Shown here in pieces: positions 38,961 through 50,585 of a stretch of 64,000 nt of DNA. Position 1 is the first letter of the stretch; every line of letters begins with the position of its first letter. The notes below the pieces were generated by a model. The model ran no database searches. It was not told where the DNA came from and saw only the letters and a program-made list of their open reading frames with translations. Both the position numbers and the translations under genes were made by a program. Source of the DNA: Angiostrongylus vasorum (Eukaryota; Nematoda; Chromadorea; Rhabditida; Metastrongylidae); contig JADANN010000323.1 in the NCBI GenBank assembly GCA_018806985.1, positions 16,915 to 80,914 of the forward strand, in the 5' to 3' direction.

Positions 38961-39344
38961 GGCATTTCCTTTCGTTTCTCTTGTATTCCGCTAGGTAATC
39001 AATTCACATGCATACATAAATGCGCATCCAAAAGTATAGTTTAGACTTATGAATGACTACGAATTATCTAAGATATAGCTACATGTTTAGAGAAGCAGTG
39101 ACTGATTCCGCTCCTGGCTAATTGACTATATATAGATAAATCCAATAACACAATAGTATGAATGTAAAGGAAATCTATATAATTTTAAAATGTATATATT
39201 TACAAATACAGCATTGTAAGTTATAAATGGTTCACATACACTACTGCAATGTTCTATCTGTAATACAAACAGTCCATCTGTTTACATCTACATCATTCTA
39301 TTATTGAATTTATCTACAAAGAATAAACGATACAAGACGTTTGG

Positions 39345-39545
39345 CGTTTACCGATCCTCGACATTCGTAGCATCATGGCGATGGTTGAATGCTTATTTAG
39401 TCTACATAATGGCTCGAATCGCACTGGTAATTCAAGTTTGTGGTTCATTTTTCTATTCTCTCACACATGTTTCCTGCCGGTTTGTTGACCCTGGAGTGAT
39501 GGGAGGCTCAGCTGGTCCAAGCGCGTCGTCGAATCAACGACATTA
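39345..39545 (-). mobile_element. SINE-A, decayed
   Basis: 'GATGGTTGAATGCTTATTTA', 'gtctacataatggctcgaat' and 'ttgaccctggagtgatggga' match the minus-strand SINE-A body with many substitutions. Confidence 0.5.
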
Positions 39546-39624
39546 AGTGTTATGCATAACACCTTGATTAAACTTTATAAGGTATACGGGCCCTGATTTA
39601 CTAATACATACATACACTTGATAG

Positions 39625-40010
39625 TTACTTAATACTTGAATGGCCCGTCCTCACTGTTGGCGCGGGCCCCAGCATAATCTCCATTTTTCGGAGATTTTCT
39701 GACTAAGCCATTGTGGTTCCCCTGGAATCCCGAGGTCAGCCTGGTCAAGGTCTGCCCCCAGGTCTTCACCACCACATGCAGTCGCAGCCCTTGTGGATCA
39801 GAGAGAGATTTACCACCATGCGACTTTGATACCAGTACGGTGGTGGATCCTGGTATTGGTTTACTCTTAGTTGGGCTTCCTGATAGAAACGCCGGACTCC
39901 TCAGCTTGGGAGACCCTGCCAGAGGATGGATCCCCCCGCTGTACATCGCAGTCCGACACCCAGGAACACCTCCCAGCCACAATGAGCCGGTACACCGCTG
40001 GGAGGTATGT
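39625..40010 (-). mobile_element. R3 repeat copy 3
   Basis: Near full length: 'tggcgcgggccccagcataa', 'gatcagagagagatttacca', 'CCTGGTATTGGTTTACTCTT' and 'cagtccgacacccaggaaca'. Confidence 0.75.
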
Positions 40011-40084
40011 ATACATACTAGTAAATTATTATTGTATATCGACGTTTGAAACTATAAAAATATCGGGTGTATTCTAAATAAGAC

Positions 40085-40575
40085 ATGAAAAGCCAAAATT
40101 CTCATCAATATAAGCAAATTTTGCCACATCCGCTAATTTCAAAATCACAGGGTACTTTTGATAAACACTTATCTTTATAGAAGAATATGAAGAATTGAAA
40201 AACCACACATCCGAAGACAAAGTATAAACGTACTCTTTACAACACGTTCCGTGTACTGCTTTGTGTCCTTAACAGTACCAGCTGTTTGCGACTTGTTCGG
40301 ACTACCAGAAATATCTGAACATTGAACTGCTAAGCTATTTCAAAGCAAAAATCAGCGAAAACCAGACCTTAAAAAAAGAGGAAGAACCCTCTTTAAAAAC
40401 TGTATTTGAAAATGCTCTTGGATATATAAGTAAAGTCAATAGTCTAAATAAAAAGATGTATGGAAACAAAAATTCAAATGAACTGATGATTTTCATTGAG
40501 AAGAGTGAGCGACTAAAAAATTATATAGATGAAAGGAAAACATATAGTAGGAAAAATACTGAAATAGTACAACGC

Positions 40576-40648
<73 letters not shown>

Positions 40649-40791
40649 GTGATAAAAATAATAATGATAATGTAATGTGTAGACGACTTTGAGGTTCTTT
40701 TCGGCTGTAATTAGAACTAAACCCTTTTTCTCTTTAGATTTTCCTCAGTCAATCACGCAGCGTCTATCCACAAACGTGCCTCACCCGCTAG
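40085..40791 (+). CDS. Unrecognised spliced gene candidate with Asn repeat
   Basis: Best part: exon 40181-40221 and exon 40276-40671, separated by a 54-bp intron (AAA|GTATAA ... CTTAACAG|TAC) that joins in phase. The product reads E-Y-E-E-L-K-N-H-T-S-E-D-K, then Y-Q-L-F-A-T-C-S-D-Y-Q-K-Y-L-N-I-E-L-L and a Lys/Glu-rich helix-like region ending in about 24 Asn (AAT repeat). A second short intron (40672-40737, AAT|GTAATG ... CTCTTTAG) leads to a short terminal exon with TAG at 40789. Upstream, ATG at 40085 opens a frame of about 22 codons, but the joining intron would be only 29 bp, too short, so the 5' end is uncertain or damaged. I do not recognise the protein. It could be a pseudogene or a transposon-derived frame. 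Confidence 0.35.
40576..40648. repeat. (AAT)n microsatellite
   Basis: About 24 uninterrupted AAT units, within the candidate gene above, where they read as poly-Asn. Confidence 0.95.
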
Positions 40792-40799
40792 GCACAAAA

Positions 40800-42230
40800 A
40801 AAAACGGAAGTTGTCTCCAATCATGTTCCTCTTAAGAGATTTTCGCATAATAGCCTATTAAACATCAGCAAAATCGCTTGTTCTCTTAAAATTGACAACT
40901 ATCAATAGTGAAAATAGCGCGATATCCTACTAGAGTAAAATCATCGACAAATCGTAGAAGCACGAAAAACGATAAACCGACTTTTTTTCCCCTTCTTTTT
41001 CTTGTTCTTTTTCGTCAGAAAAACATAAGCAAACAATAGACCTTGCCCAGAAGACGTTGAGGCCATTGGAAATCGTAAACGACGTTGACGAATTTTGTTT
41101 AAGGCCTGTGTGTCGAGGCGTTCTTCTACCACATATCACACCACTACCGCTTCCGATCTCTCACAATGCAATCGGACACCACCAGCCTTTAATGGTGCGC
41201 ATTACTGCTAAAACGCCGACAAGTAGAAGGTATTCTTGCTCAGTTTAACGAATAAAACACGAATACAGTCAGTACGGAAGAACTAGTTGGTAGACAGACA
41301 TCGTGAGTAGCAGGGAAGACCAAAATAAAAAAAACAGAGATGAAACAAGAGGGTATCGAACGAAAAAAACACTTCAAAAAAAAATGACACAGAAAGGAAA
41401 ACGCGGAAAAAAACAATGGGAAATGGTTAAGCTGATGTAATAACGAGTAAGGTGGATTGGAATAATCATAAGAGAACCATAAGACGTTTGCGAGGTGATG
41501 CTGTTACGGATTTATGTGATAGCTTTGCAAGCGCTTTTTTTTTCAAGTCGATTAAAGCCATAATTCGGTGACACATAGATTATAACGAAACGCGATGAAA
41601 CCACACTTGGGGAGGAAGAGAGGAAGAGAAAAAAGGGGAACAGAGACAGGGAGAGAGAAAGAAAGAAAGAGGTGGAGGACAAGGGAAAGAAGAACACGAT
41701 AGAAAGAAGAACAGAATGAAGGGCAGACGGTCAGAGAGAGGGGTGAGAGAAAAATTAAGGGAGCAAGAGAAAGGGCGAGGGAGAAAGGGGAAAGGGAGGG
41801 AGAGAAGAGAGGGAGAGGAAGATAGAGCAGTTTAGAAGACTGAACACTAACGAAAAAGCGAATTTAGGCAAATACTGATTCTATTACCATAATTAATCAA
41901 ATAAAAACATAAATGATTTGCATCGAATTTGAATAAATGACGTTGGAATGTTAAGTGGTATAATATTGACCTTTACATTAATAGAATATTAACGAACAAG
42001 TGATTTTGGGCTAAATATAACCCGCAACAAAAGAAGCACCACCTGAAAATGCGAGAAATATTCCACCTTTTCAAAAAAAACAGAAATTTTCTTAGCACGA
42101 TGTTCATACGTACACATACTCTAAGAAGGAAAGATAAACACTTGAAAAACCTGTCATGGAACATTCTAAACCTAATTAAACCCAATTATTATGTTGGTTA
42201 GTACGGTTTCTTTTTTGCTGCAGATCCAAA
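40800..42230. other. No gene seen; purine-rich tract at 41580-41825
   Basis: Most of this stretch is unassigned. From about 41610 to 41825 the plus strand is nearly pure purine (GAGAGAAAGAAAG- and GGGAGG-type units), a low-complexity repeat. Confidence 0.6.
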
Positions 42231-42234
42231 GAAG

Positions 42235-42480
42235 TCCGTCCCAGGACGTTGCTAGGTCGTCACAACAAGCTCCCATCGACTTTTGCGACGAACGGACGGG
42301 GATTTGCCGCTTGGCGATTAAGTTTTTCTAGAAAGGCGGCGTTTCCTGGCTCTCAATTTCAGCTTAGTTAAACTCCTGAGTGGAAACGTCGAGAACCCTA
42401 TCAGGAAAGGTGACCATGCTGTGAGGATGAACAACTCAGCTGCTTTGCATTTCAGTCCGACACAGCAATATCTTTAACAA
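42235..42480 (-). mobile_element. R3, strongly decayed
   Basis: 'GGGGATTTGCCGCTTGGCGA', 'tttcagcttagttaaactcc', 'gtggaaacgtcgagaaccct' and 'tttcagtccgacacagcaat' follow the order of R3 but with many changes. Confidence 0.4.
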
Positions 42481-43444
42481 AGAGGGAGGGCGATAGAGTT
42501 TTGATCACTTTCCAGAATATTTGAGTTTTTGTTATTATATTATTTGAGTGCTTTTGATCTTTAGTCGAACGAAACCTTAATAATCGTGCTATCTTTCTTT
42601 AGGAAGAACAGTGCCTAATCAAATATTATCCTGAAGATAGAAAGTTGAGAATCGACAGCAAAAACGAGACTCTGACGATCAACTGACATCACACACCCAT
42701 TACACACCAAGACGATATCTACCGAACACACATTTACACACCTCCAGCGATGAACCAGAAGGTTCTGGCGTACATCCAGAAATTTTTTCCAATGAAGACA
42801 AACCGACTATTAGAAGATATTAACGTCTATGACGTCATATTAATGCGCCGGTGATGAAAATTGTTCTACGGATTACGGATTATCTACATAGCTTATGCAT
42901 TCAATATAGAAGCTGAAGAGACAAAGCAAAGTTGTATTTAGTATAGTAAGCCAAGGCATAGAAAAATTAAGAATTTATAGGAACGATAGCAAAAAAAAGC
43001 CGTATGACGAATGCCTTGGCAATGAAAGCATCGGACCTTATAGACAAAGAATGGGAGTTGTCTTGCTCGTTAATGACTAGATGACCGAAATCTGAATGAA
43101 CAAATCTTTATAACTACTGTAAGTATCACATTAGTATCAGCTCCATCAACTGAGTAGACAGTTACCAACTAATGGTCTTACGTATATCAGCTTCTTCGAT
43201 GAAAAGATTGAGCTCCTCTCTAAGCTTCTTTAATGTTGAGAAACTGGAAGATTTCGCAGTCGTTACTGCGTGTGATTCCGGGATGTATTGTTAGGCTTCT
43301 AATCAGGACCAAATCAAGAATCGCAGCAACCCCGTATCAAAGAGATAAATCGCTTTCCCGCTGATATTTCGAAGCACAAGAGCAACGAACTGAGGACGAC
43401 GAATGAATTATATTCACATTCCCAAAAAAAAACAGTAACAACTT

Positions 43445-43765
43445 CTTTATCTTTAGTTTTACACGACCTTACTGCACTATACGGATCCTAGCAGTGCGTG
43501 CGTTCGATTCGTTCTCCTCGCATTCGTCCTCCACAAAGGTGTTCGAACATTTTGCCTACTGCTGGCGGATTTTATCTTCTTTATGAATGTCACAGAATCC
43601 TTGATGAGTCAATTGTCCTTGCAATCTTGGATATAGGCGAGCTAGGGCGCTCCCACGTGTATTGGAGCAGAGCGTTGGTGAGTGGGTCGAACTAGCAGCA
43701 CCTTGCTCCTTCCGATGGACTGCATCACTAACCACCGCACTATCCCCCCCACCAATAACAGCAAT
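43445..43765 (-). mobile_element. SINE-C, near full length
   Basis: 'ATACGGATCCTAGCAGTGCG', 'gaacattttgcctactgctg', 'tttatgaatgtcacagaatc' and 'GACTGCATCACTAACCACCG' match the reverse complement of SINE-C. The upstream end meets an AAT/AAC-rich tract (43750-43795). Confidence 0.7.
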
Positions 43766-43869
43766 AATAATAACAATAATAATAATAACAACAATAAGAA
43801 CGCTAATAAAGGAAACTACGAGAAGAAACCAACGACACTCTAATAGGTGACATGCCCAGCGTCGGCGCA

Positions 43870-44810
43870 TGTTAGTAGGCTGTCAATATTTTTTGAACTG
43901 AAGTTTTTCATAATATACTTACATGAAAATTATTTCTCTGACGCAATAGCGACGTTCAAGTGATGCTCTCAGAACTTCGGTTAAACGATGTCTAACGGCA
44001 CTTTTGCCGAAATGACACATCAAAAATGGTAAGAAAGAGACTGGAAATGGAAGAATGAATAAGAGAATGACGGAGAGGAAGACAGAGAGCCAGAAAATAG
44101 AAAGAAAGAACGGAAGAAAAAAGCAAGCTGTAATGAGTCGAATGTCAATGACTATGTTGCACATCTTTACGTATAGCAGCACATTCGACGGAAAACACCA
44201 CAACGACGTATGCCATCCGTCCGTCCGTGCGTCATTGATTGTGGTGTATTAGCGCATTAGCTGGGAGGACTCGGTTCAACGAACGGCTTCACCCAACCGA
44301 TAAACCTCTACACACAATCCGCATATACAGATAGATGGGCACATACAGATACACACACGCACACATACATACGTAAACACATGCCCGAATGTATTTTATC
44401 ATTATCGATCCGTCAGTCAACGCAGGACCGCGACCATTGCGGTTGATGGTCGCATACCACTTTAGACAACAATGAGATAACACTGGGTGGGTACGACTAG
44501 TGGTGGAACTAGTTTTTTTCTTCTTTTCCATATAGAAATTTCCATATAGAACAACTAAATCTTTACCGAATTGACAAATTTGATGAAGCGGTTTGTAATA
44601 CAAGCCGTCTAAAATTCGCTACATACTATTTCAATAACTGCTAGTACAAAGCAGTAGCTGGTATTTTTCTCCAACGTTAATGGTGACGTTTTGAACACTG
44701 AAGATAGAATTAACGATAAGAATTAGTGAAAGGAAACTAATGAAACCACTATATCTACATGAATATTTATTTAAACATATATTCACATTTAGGGGAAATA
44801 TATATTCATT
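43870..44810. other. No recognisable feature
   Basis: Includes an AG-rich patch (44030-44125) and an ACAC-rich patch (44345-44385). No supported gene. Confidence 0.45.
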
Positions 44811-44812
44811 TA

Positions 44813-45095
44813 GGGCGCGTGTGGCGCAGTGGTTGGAGGCGCCCTGCAGCACATAGATGAGATCGATCCCCGCGCCCGTGGCTCACCAAGCGTTCCATCC
44901 CTCCGGGGTCGGCAAATTGGTATCAGACCTATCTGGAAGGATAGCAGCACTGGCTCGATACATCGGTGGGCCACCGCGAGTCATTGTAAGGCCAGATATA
45001 CACTCAGTCACCCCCCAAACGATAGTTAATGAAGTCGAATGCATGGCGCATCTCTCAGGAATTGATCAACACCGAGAGCTTTATCCTTTTTTATC
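44813..45095 (+). mobile_element. SINE-A, full length
   Basis: 'GCGCGTGTGGCGCAGTGGTT' (box A), 'GAGATCGATCCCCGC' (box B), 'CCCTCCGGGGTCGGCAAATT' and 'ACACCGAGAGCTTTATCCTT'. Confidence 0.85.
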
Positions 45096-45234
45096 TTTAT
45101 TCAAAAACTAACACTGTCCACCTGAACGTTTTCCCAATTTCCTCAACATTTTACTAAATTTAATGTCTACCAATTTGTGACCATGGTTGTTATACATTTT
45201 CTTCTCAATCTCAAATTTCTTAAGTCTGAGCGTG

Positions 45235-45745
45235 AACGTCAATTTAAAACGTTGCTTAGCTGGATAGATCGGAACGGGCAGTGAGAGCTATAGTCCTTGT
45301 CGTGGTCAATGCCGCAGCTATTGCCACAGCCAGTGCAGTAACCAATGTTGTAGTCGATAAAATAGGCAGTTTGGTTATTACAAGCATTTGATTCCAGCAC
45401 TTCTTGCCTTGGATTCGTTTCATCGCACTCACCATCCACAAAGGTCTCCAAACCTCCTTTTTTTGTATGTTCGGCTAGTGATTGGGGATTTCTTGTTTTC
45501 GCCACAAATTCCACTGAATGCTGGTCGAGTCGATTCTTCCTAGAATATTGGGACAGCCGTGCTAGAGTGTTCCCCTGCATGGAATCCGAGTAGGTGGGCT
45601 TGTCGCAAACAAGCCCGACAATAATTTCCCGACTCCGGAGGAGTGAGAGGGTTGGTGGTCAAGGTGGAACTAGGGTCTGGGTAAGTTGGGCCATCCATGT
45701 AATGGATGGGATGGCTACCACTGCACTACCCGCTTCCTGAAATAA
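45235..45745 (-). mobile_element. SINE-C, with extra sequence
   Basis: 'CTTGGATTCGTTTCATCGCA', 'ccacaaaggtctccaaacct', 'AATGCTGGTCGAGTCGATTC' and 'CACTGCACTACCCGCTTCC' mark an inverted SINE-C. The tail side (45235-45400) differs from the other copies and is rich in GCTATTGCC-like units. Confidence 0.6.
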
Positions 45746-45899
45746 GCTATGCTGCATGCAGTGCTTTATCCTCAGTGCTGTAGTCGATGCCTCAGTTAGC
45801 GCCTTGGTAAACAGCCCACCCCCCACCCACGTGGATGCAGTGCGGTTATAATAACAGACATAACAAATCAACTGCACAGATGTTCTTCGATTCGCATTT

Positions 45900-46570
45900 A
45901 TAAATGTTTCTAGGCTTTCCGAATGAGAAAAGATGCTGGCAGCACCGTAAATTAATGTCAGAAATTATGACATGTCATACCAGTTACCTACTTTCTTTCC
46001 GTAAACATTAATACTTCAGAACTCTTCAGGATTCGGCAAATGTGGAAGTATTGACGAAGTACAATCATGCTTAGTCGAACCATATGTCCAAGTATCTAGT
46101 TAATTCATATCAAACGCCGAATCTCGGATCTAGAAGCTAGTATTAAGTTGAGAAAATGGGATTATCACGTCTTTAAGTACGCGAACAAGAAAACCCGATT
46201 ATACACCCCCTTTCTAGTGTCTCTCTGACCTTCATTTTTATTCACTCATTAGTCACTTTTTTTCTCCACCTCACATCAAAAAGTGAAAATCTTGTAATTT
46301 CTATCCAAAAGGTGCTACATTCTTTCCAGAAATAATCTAAATTCCCTTGAAGGCAAGTAAAAAAAAACTCTGCCCAATGCAAGCATGTGTTTTATATAAC
46401 AAGCACTGTAATAACCACGAAGGTACAAAAGATCTGAACTCGGGAAAATTCATGGAAATTCCATCATAGATTTCTGGTTCCATAGATGAACAAACACGTT
46501 TATAGAACAATAAGAATGAAAATACTGAAAGAAGTTCATCTGATCACCATATTCCAAATGCGTTTACGGT
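45900..46570. other. No recognisable feature
   Basis: AT-rich sequence with no repeat match in the window and no supported coding frame. Confidence 0.45.
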
Positions 46571-46725
46571 AAATCTCATTTCAAGGTCCTACGGTAATCG
46601 TTAGTTTCTGTAATAGCCCATGGAGTAATGTTCCTAGCTGTACTTGCAGGGATAAAACAATAAAAAGACAAACACCTAATCCATTCAATAACCGGATGAG
46701 GACATAATTCACCTTAGCAAATTCA

Positions 46726-46800
46726 TCAAACGTAGAAGACATAGTCAATGCATAAAATAGGGAGATCCAAGAGTTCTTGTAAGCCATAATTCAGCAATAT
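46726..46800 (-). CDS. Possible terminal exon of an unassigned gene
   Basis: Acceptor AATTTATAG|ATA at 46801, then I-L-L-N-Y-G-L-Q-E-L-L-D-L-P-I-L-C-I-D-Y and TGA at 46726. It is in phase 0 with the exon-like stretch at 47923-48064. Another frame across the same bases starts at ATG 46787 and ends at a GCTAAG|GTGAAT donor, so the reading is ambiguous. Confidence 0.18.
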   Translation of the reverse strand: MLLNYGLQELLDLPILCIDYVFYV

Positions 46801-46851
46801 CTATAAATTATTGCATTAATAACAGCGACTGATCCACAACGGCGGCGGCTG

Positions 46852-47012
46852 CCTGTAGTGGAGACGACCTAGGACAGACCACGCTGTGACTATGGGCCAG
46901 GCTGACCTCGGGACTCCAGGGAAATACAATAGCTAAGCCAGCAAAACTCCGAAAAATGGAGAGTATGCTGGGGCCCCACAACCACTGACGATGGGCCGTC
47001 CAAGTGCCTATG
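46852..47012 (+). mobile_element. R3 fragment, tail end
   Basis: 'GGGCCAGGCTGACCTCGGGA' then 'atgctggggccccacaacca' and 'gggccgtccaagtgcctatg': the RTE-2-tailed end of R3, in the opposite orientation to the other R3 copies. Confidence 0.65.
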
Positions 47013-47054
47013 TAATAAGAACGACAATAGTTAATCTCAATGAAACTTACTGGT

Positions 47055-47268
47055 AATTTTAACCTTTTTTGCTACTGCCTACTATTTTTTTGATGGCAGG
47101 GTATATTGCGAAATATAACTTCAACGAAGCTGAGATATTTGCAAAACTCTGGACCGCAGGTGCCTATGGTGGGGAACGAACGCGCTATTGTCCTTTCCGG
47201 GGAGTAACGCGTTCACCACCACACCATGCGGGTCCTTTGTTTCGCCTGTCTCTCAGCTAGTTCTATCG
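47055..47268 (-). mobile_element. SINE-B, left arm of an inverted pair
   Basis: Minus-strand SINE-B from 'TTTGATGGCAGGGTATATTG' (tail) to 'TTTCGCCTGTCTCTCAGCTA' (5' side). Nearly the reverse complement of 47293-47503. Confidence 0.85.
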
Positions 47269-47292
47269 ATCTTTTGCCATCAGCAATCACCC

Positions 47293-47505
47293 GATAGAAC
47301 TAGCTGACAGACAGGCGAAACAAAGGACCCGCATGGTGTGATGGTGAACGCGTTACTCCCCGGAAAGGACAATAGCGCGTTCGTTCCCCACCATAGGCAC
47401 CTGCGGTCCAGAGTTTTGCAAATATCTCAGCTTCGTTGAAGTTATATTTCGTAATATACCCTGCCATCAAAAAATAGTAGGCAGTAGCAAAAAGGTTAAA
47501 ATTGT
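47293..47505 (+). mobile_element. SINE-B, right arm of an inverted pair
   Basis: 'AGCTGACAGACAGGCGAAAC' to 'TAGTAGGCAGTAGCAAAAAG'. The core and tail are the same as in the left arm; the spacer between the arms is about 24 bp. Confidence 0.85.
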
Positions 47506-47757
47506 GATTATAACTATAGCCTCAGCTTAACTGGGTTCAATGCCGATTTGGGCTCCCCAGATCAATCCCGTCAACGGGTGATTGCTGATGGCAAAAAGAT
47601 CGATAGAACTAGCTGAGAGACAGGCGAAACAAAGGACCCTGCATGGTGTGGTGGTGAACGCGTTACTCCCCGGAAAGGACAATAGCGCGTTCGTTCCCCA
47701 CCATAGGCACCTGCGGTCCAGAGTTTTGCAAATATCTCAGCTTCGTTGAAGTTACTG
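47506..47757 (+). mobile_element. SINE-B, third tandem copy
   Basis: Begins 'GTGATTATAACTATAGCCTC', includes the 'CAGCTTAACTGGGTTCAATG' head missing from the previous copy, and repeats the 47293-47440 core almost exactly, including 'accataggcacctgcggtcc'. This suggests a recent local duplication. Confidence 0.85.
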
Positions 47758-47922
47758 GTAATATTCTAACGATGTTGTGCTGATGATCTTTTCCGGTTCC
47801 ATCAATCAGTTCATAGTATTTAAAGAAATGAAGAATGGTTAAACATAAACGGAAGTAAAATCGAGTAAGTCTCTACCCGCTCCATAAGACAGGAAAGAAG
47901 ACGGCGTCGAGAACCTTCTTAC

Positions 47923-48064
47923 TGGAAGTGCATAATTCAGCTGATGCCAAAACAAAGTTGTGTAACGAATTCCGTTCTCATCGATTCGCTCGCTTTTACT
48001 ACATTCGTCGTCTTTTACGTTTGGGAAAACAAGCTGTTTTCTTCTACTACCACTACCACTACTA
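47923..48064 (-). CDS. Exon-like frame, unassigned gene
   Basis: 142 nt between an acceptor (TTTCCGATTATAG) and a strong donor (CCA|GTAAGA). Reads S-S-G-S-G-S-R-R-K-Q-L-V-F-P-N-V-K-D-D-E, then C-S-K-S-E-R-I-D-E-N-G-I-R-Y-T-T-L-F-W-H. Composition and splice signals look coding, but I recognise no family, and upstream exons were not found. Confidence 0.25.
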
Positions 48065-48299
48065 CTATAATCGGAAATAGCAGTCAACCAGTTTTTTGTT
48101 TCCCAATGGGACTCGATAAAAGCCGTAAGCTTTTGACGTTCCGCAACAGCAAATTATCACTTAAAATAAGAAAATTGGACATATAAATGGAAAATAAAAG
48201 AAAGAATGAAGATGACTGAAATGAAATGAATAGGTATGCAGACAGGTAGGGAAATTTCAAGCATCTCATTGGACTGGATCAAAACCACAGAACATTTTT

Positions 48300-50030
48300 T
48301 ACATAAGGAATAAGAAACTTCATCATCACTGATATATATGGAAAGGAAAACGGAATGAAAAGCGTTATCAGTTTACGTTACAGCAAATGTTCTCCTACCG
48401 ACGTAGACAAAAAACCTCGGAATGCAACTTCGTATGAAACATACGTATTGATTAGGTCGACAGTAATTTCAACTGGCGGTTTACCTTATGGAGCAAATTA
48501 AACTTCGAGGCACGCTTGATTCTTATACTAAAACAGGCGTAAATAACTTGAAGATAAAGCTATTAAGCAAACTGTAAAGTCATTTTTTTCATTACTTATC
48601 AAGTTGGTTAATTAGTTACCCTGATATTCAGCAAAGTCGGTTAAGAAAACGCTGGAACAAACGGACAATTGTAGTTTTGGTTCATGAAACAAACCACTTT
48701 AAAACCGTTTCGGATGGTACTATGAAAAACTACACATATAGTCAAAAAACAATCAGAGAAGTCGGTTCCGGAATCGACAATAACAAGCTCAGATGATTCT
48801 CGACTAGCTAACATCCCAATATGAATGCGTAGTCAAACGATATAGAGATAGATACCTCTCTCTTTGCTAGAAAAACTAAGTAATGAAAAATGCAAATTGA
48901 TGAAAAAGACCTGATTCAATTTGTTTCTGCAAAATTGGAGCTCTTCCTCGAATATATGGGTGGTGAACTCAAAATTCCGTATTTATGTTTCGAGCGATGC
49001 AAAGCCGAGGTTAATCCTCTAGGAGAGTTATACAAGCTGAGTCGCAGTTCAACGTTTTCATCGCAAACCCACGTATGAGTAGGGCAAAACCCAGCTACCT
49101 CTTCGTGACCATATTCTGGTCGTTAATAGAAAAACATGGAAAAGCTCACGCTTCTAAAGGTAGCCATGACAATGAAGATACATAAAACGAGCACATAAAA
49201 TTTCTATTGTCGAAAATGCTCAACCTTATCATTTAACCCTAAGGAGACACAAATTCCAAGTTATTAACATTTCAAATGAATGCTAAGAATAAGGGATTGC
49301 CCGTTTGATTTATAAAATCCTATGCTCCCATAGCGGAAATTTGGGAAAAATTTGTTCAATTTCGTAAGCGGAATACCGAGAAGAATTGGCGGTTGGCAGA
49401 TTTGTCAAGCACTACTGCAGAAATGGTCATTAATCTTATAGCATTTCTGGGGGTTCTTAAATCAAAAGCGTCATGACCTAGAGTGTTAAGCTGGGCAATG
49501 ACGGATTTGCTTAATTATCCTCTTGGATTGGGAGCAATCCTCGAAGACATTTTTGCTGGCATAGCGACTAATATGCAACTCTACTGTAATAGCAAGCATT
49601 TTTTTCATCCATTTCTCTGCTGAATTCTTTTTTTCAGGTCTACATCGAATAATCGCCGATTTTTCGATTTGTTCAATACGGAAAGAATACTATGATGTGC
49701 AGCTCATCGTAGATGTAACTTCGGTAACCAAATCAGTTTCTCGTTAAACTTGTTGCAATAAGAGCGATAATGCATGGGGAGAAATCCAGTACTGAGTTGG
49801 ATAGAGATGGATTATCTTCCGCCAAAATAAAAAATTGCGCATAAGATAACGAAGAATCCATGAGAATTAACATAGCACAGCGTTTTTAAATCGGAAATCC
49901 GAGAGAAAAAACTTCCATGTCGATCAGATTCTCGAGTTCAATTGATAAGGAGGAAAGAAATTTCCTGGAAAAAACTTCAATTTATAGGGCTTATTAGGGT
50001 GCATGATTCAATCCGCTTTATTCATAAACT
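48300..50030. other. No assigned feature
   Basis: AT-rich sequence. An open frame at 48890-49078 (+) of 62 codons has no recognisable motif and no clear splice sites. Confidence 0.45.
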
Positions 50031-50034
50031 TACT

Positions 50035-50447
50035 TGGGTAATTGGATGGTCCTGCCTTACTGGTTGTGCCCTTCCCCAACCCCCTCCCCCCTTCAGCAGC
50101 ATAATATACGTCTTTTTTCGGAGTTTTTGCTGGTTTAGCCATTGTGGTTCCCTGGAGATCCGAGGTCAGCCAGGCCAAAGTCCGCACCACTTTGTCACCA
50201 TCCCAGGCGGTCGGCGCCCTTGTGGATCCACAGGGACATTTGCCACCATGCGACTAGTTTGAAACCAGGGCCTTGGTGGATCCTGGTATTGATTTACTCT
50301 CAGCTAGGCTCCTTAATGGAAACGCCGGATACCTTTTCAGCTTGGGAAACCCTGCGGAAGGGATGAATCCTCCCTGCTGCAGATCGCAGTCTGACACCCA
50401 TTACACACCTCCACGCCACGATAAGGAGACAAACCGTTGGGAGGTTA
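50035..50447 (-). mobile_element. R3 repeat copy 4
   Basis: 'TTATTCATAAACTTACTTGG' then 'gtggttccctggagatccga', 'ATCCTGGTATTGATTTACTC' and 'cagtctgacacccattacac'. It differs from the others by a CCCC-rich insertion near 50080. Confidence 0.7.
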
Positions 50448-50585
50448 TCCACATTATTATTCGTATTATACTATATATATTACATTCTATTATACATTAT
50501 ATATTTATTACGTATATGTATTGTATACATCATATATTATACACGTTACATTTATATTATGTATTATATTATATATTATATTATA
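50448..50585. repeat. TATTA-rich tract
   Basis: Imperfect ATTATAT units between the R3 copy and the 5'-truncated RTE-2 element. Confidence 0.75.
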
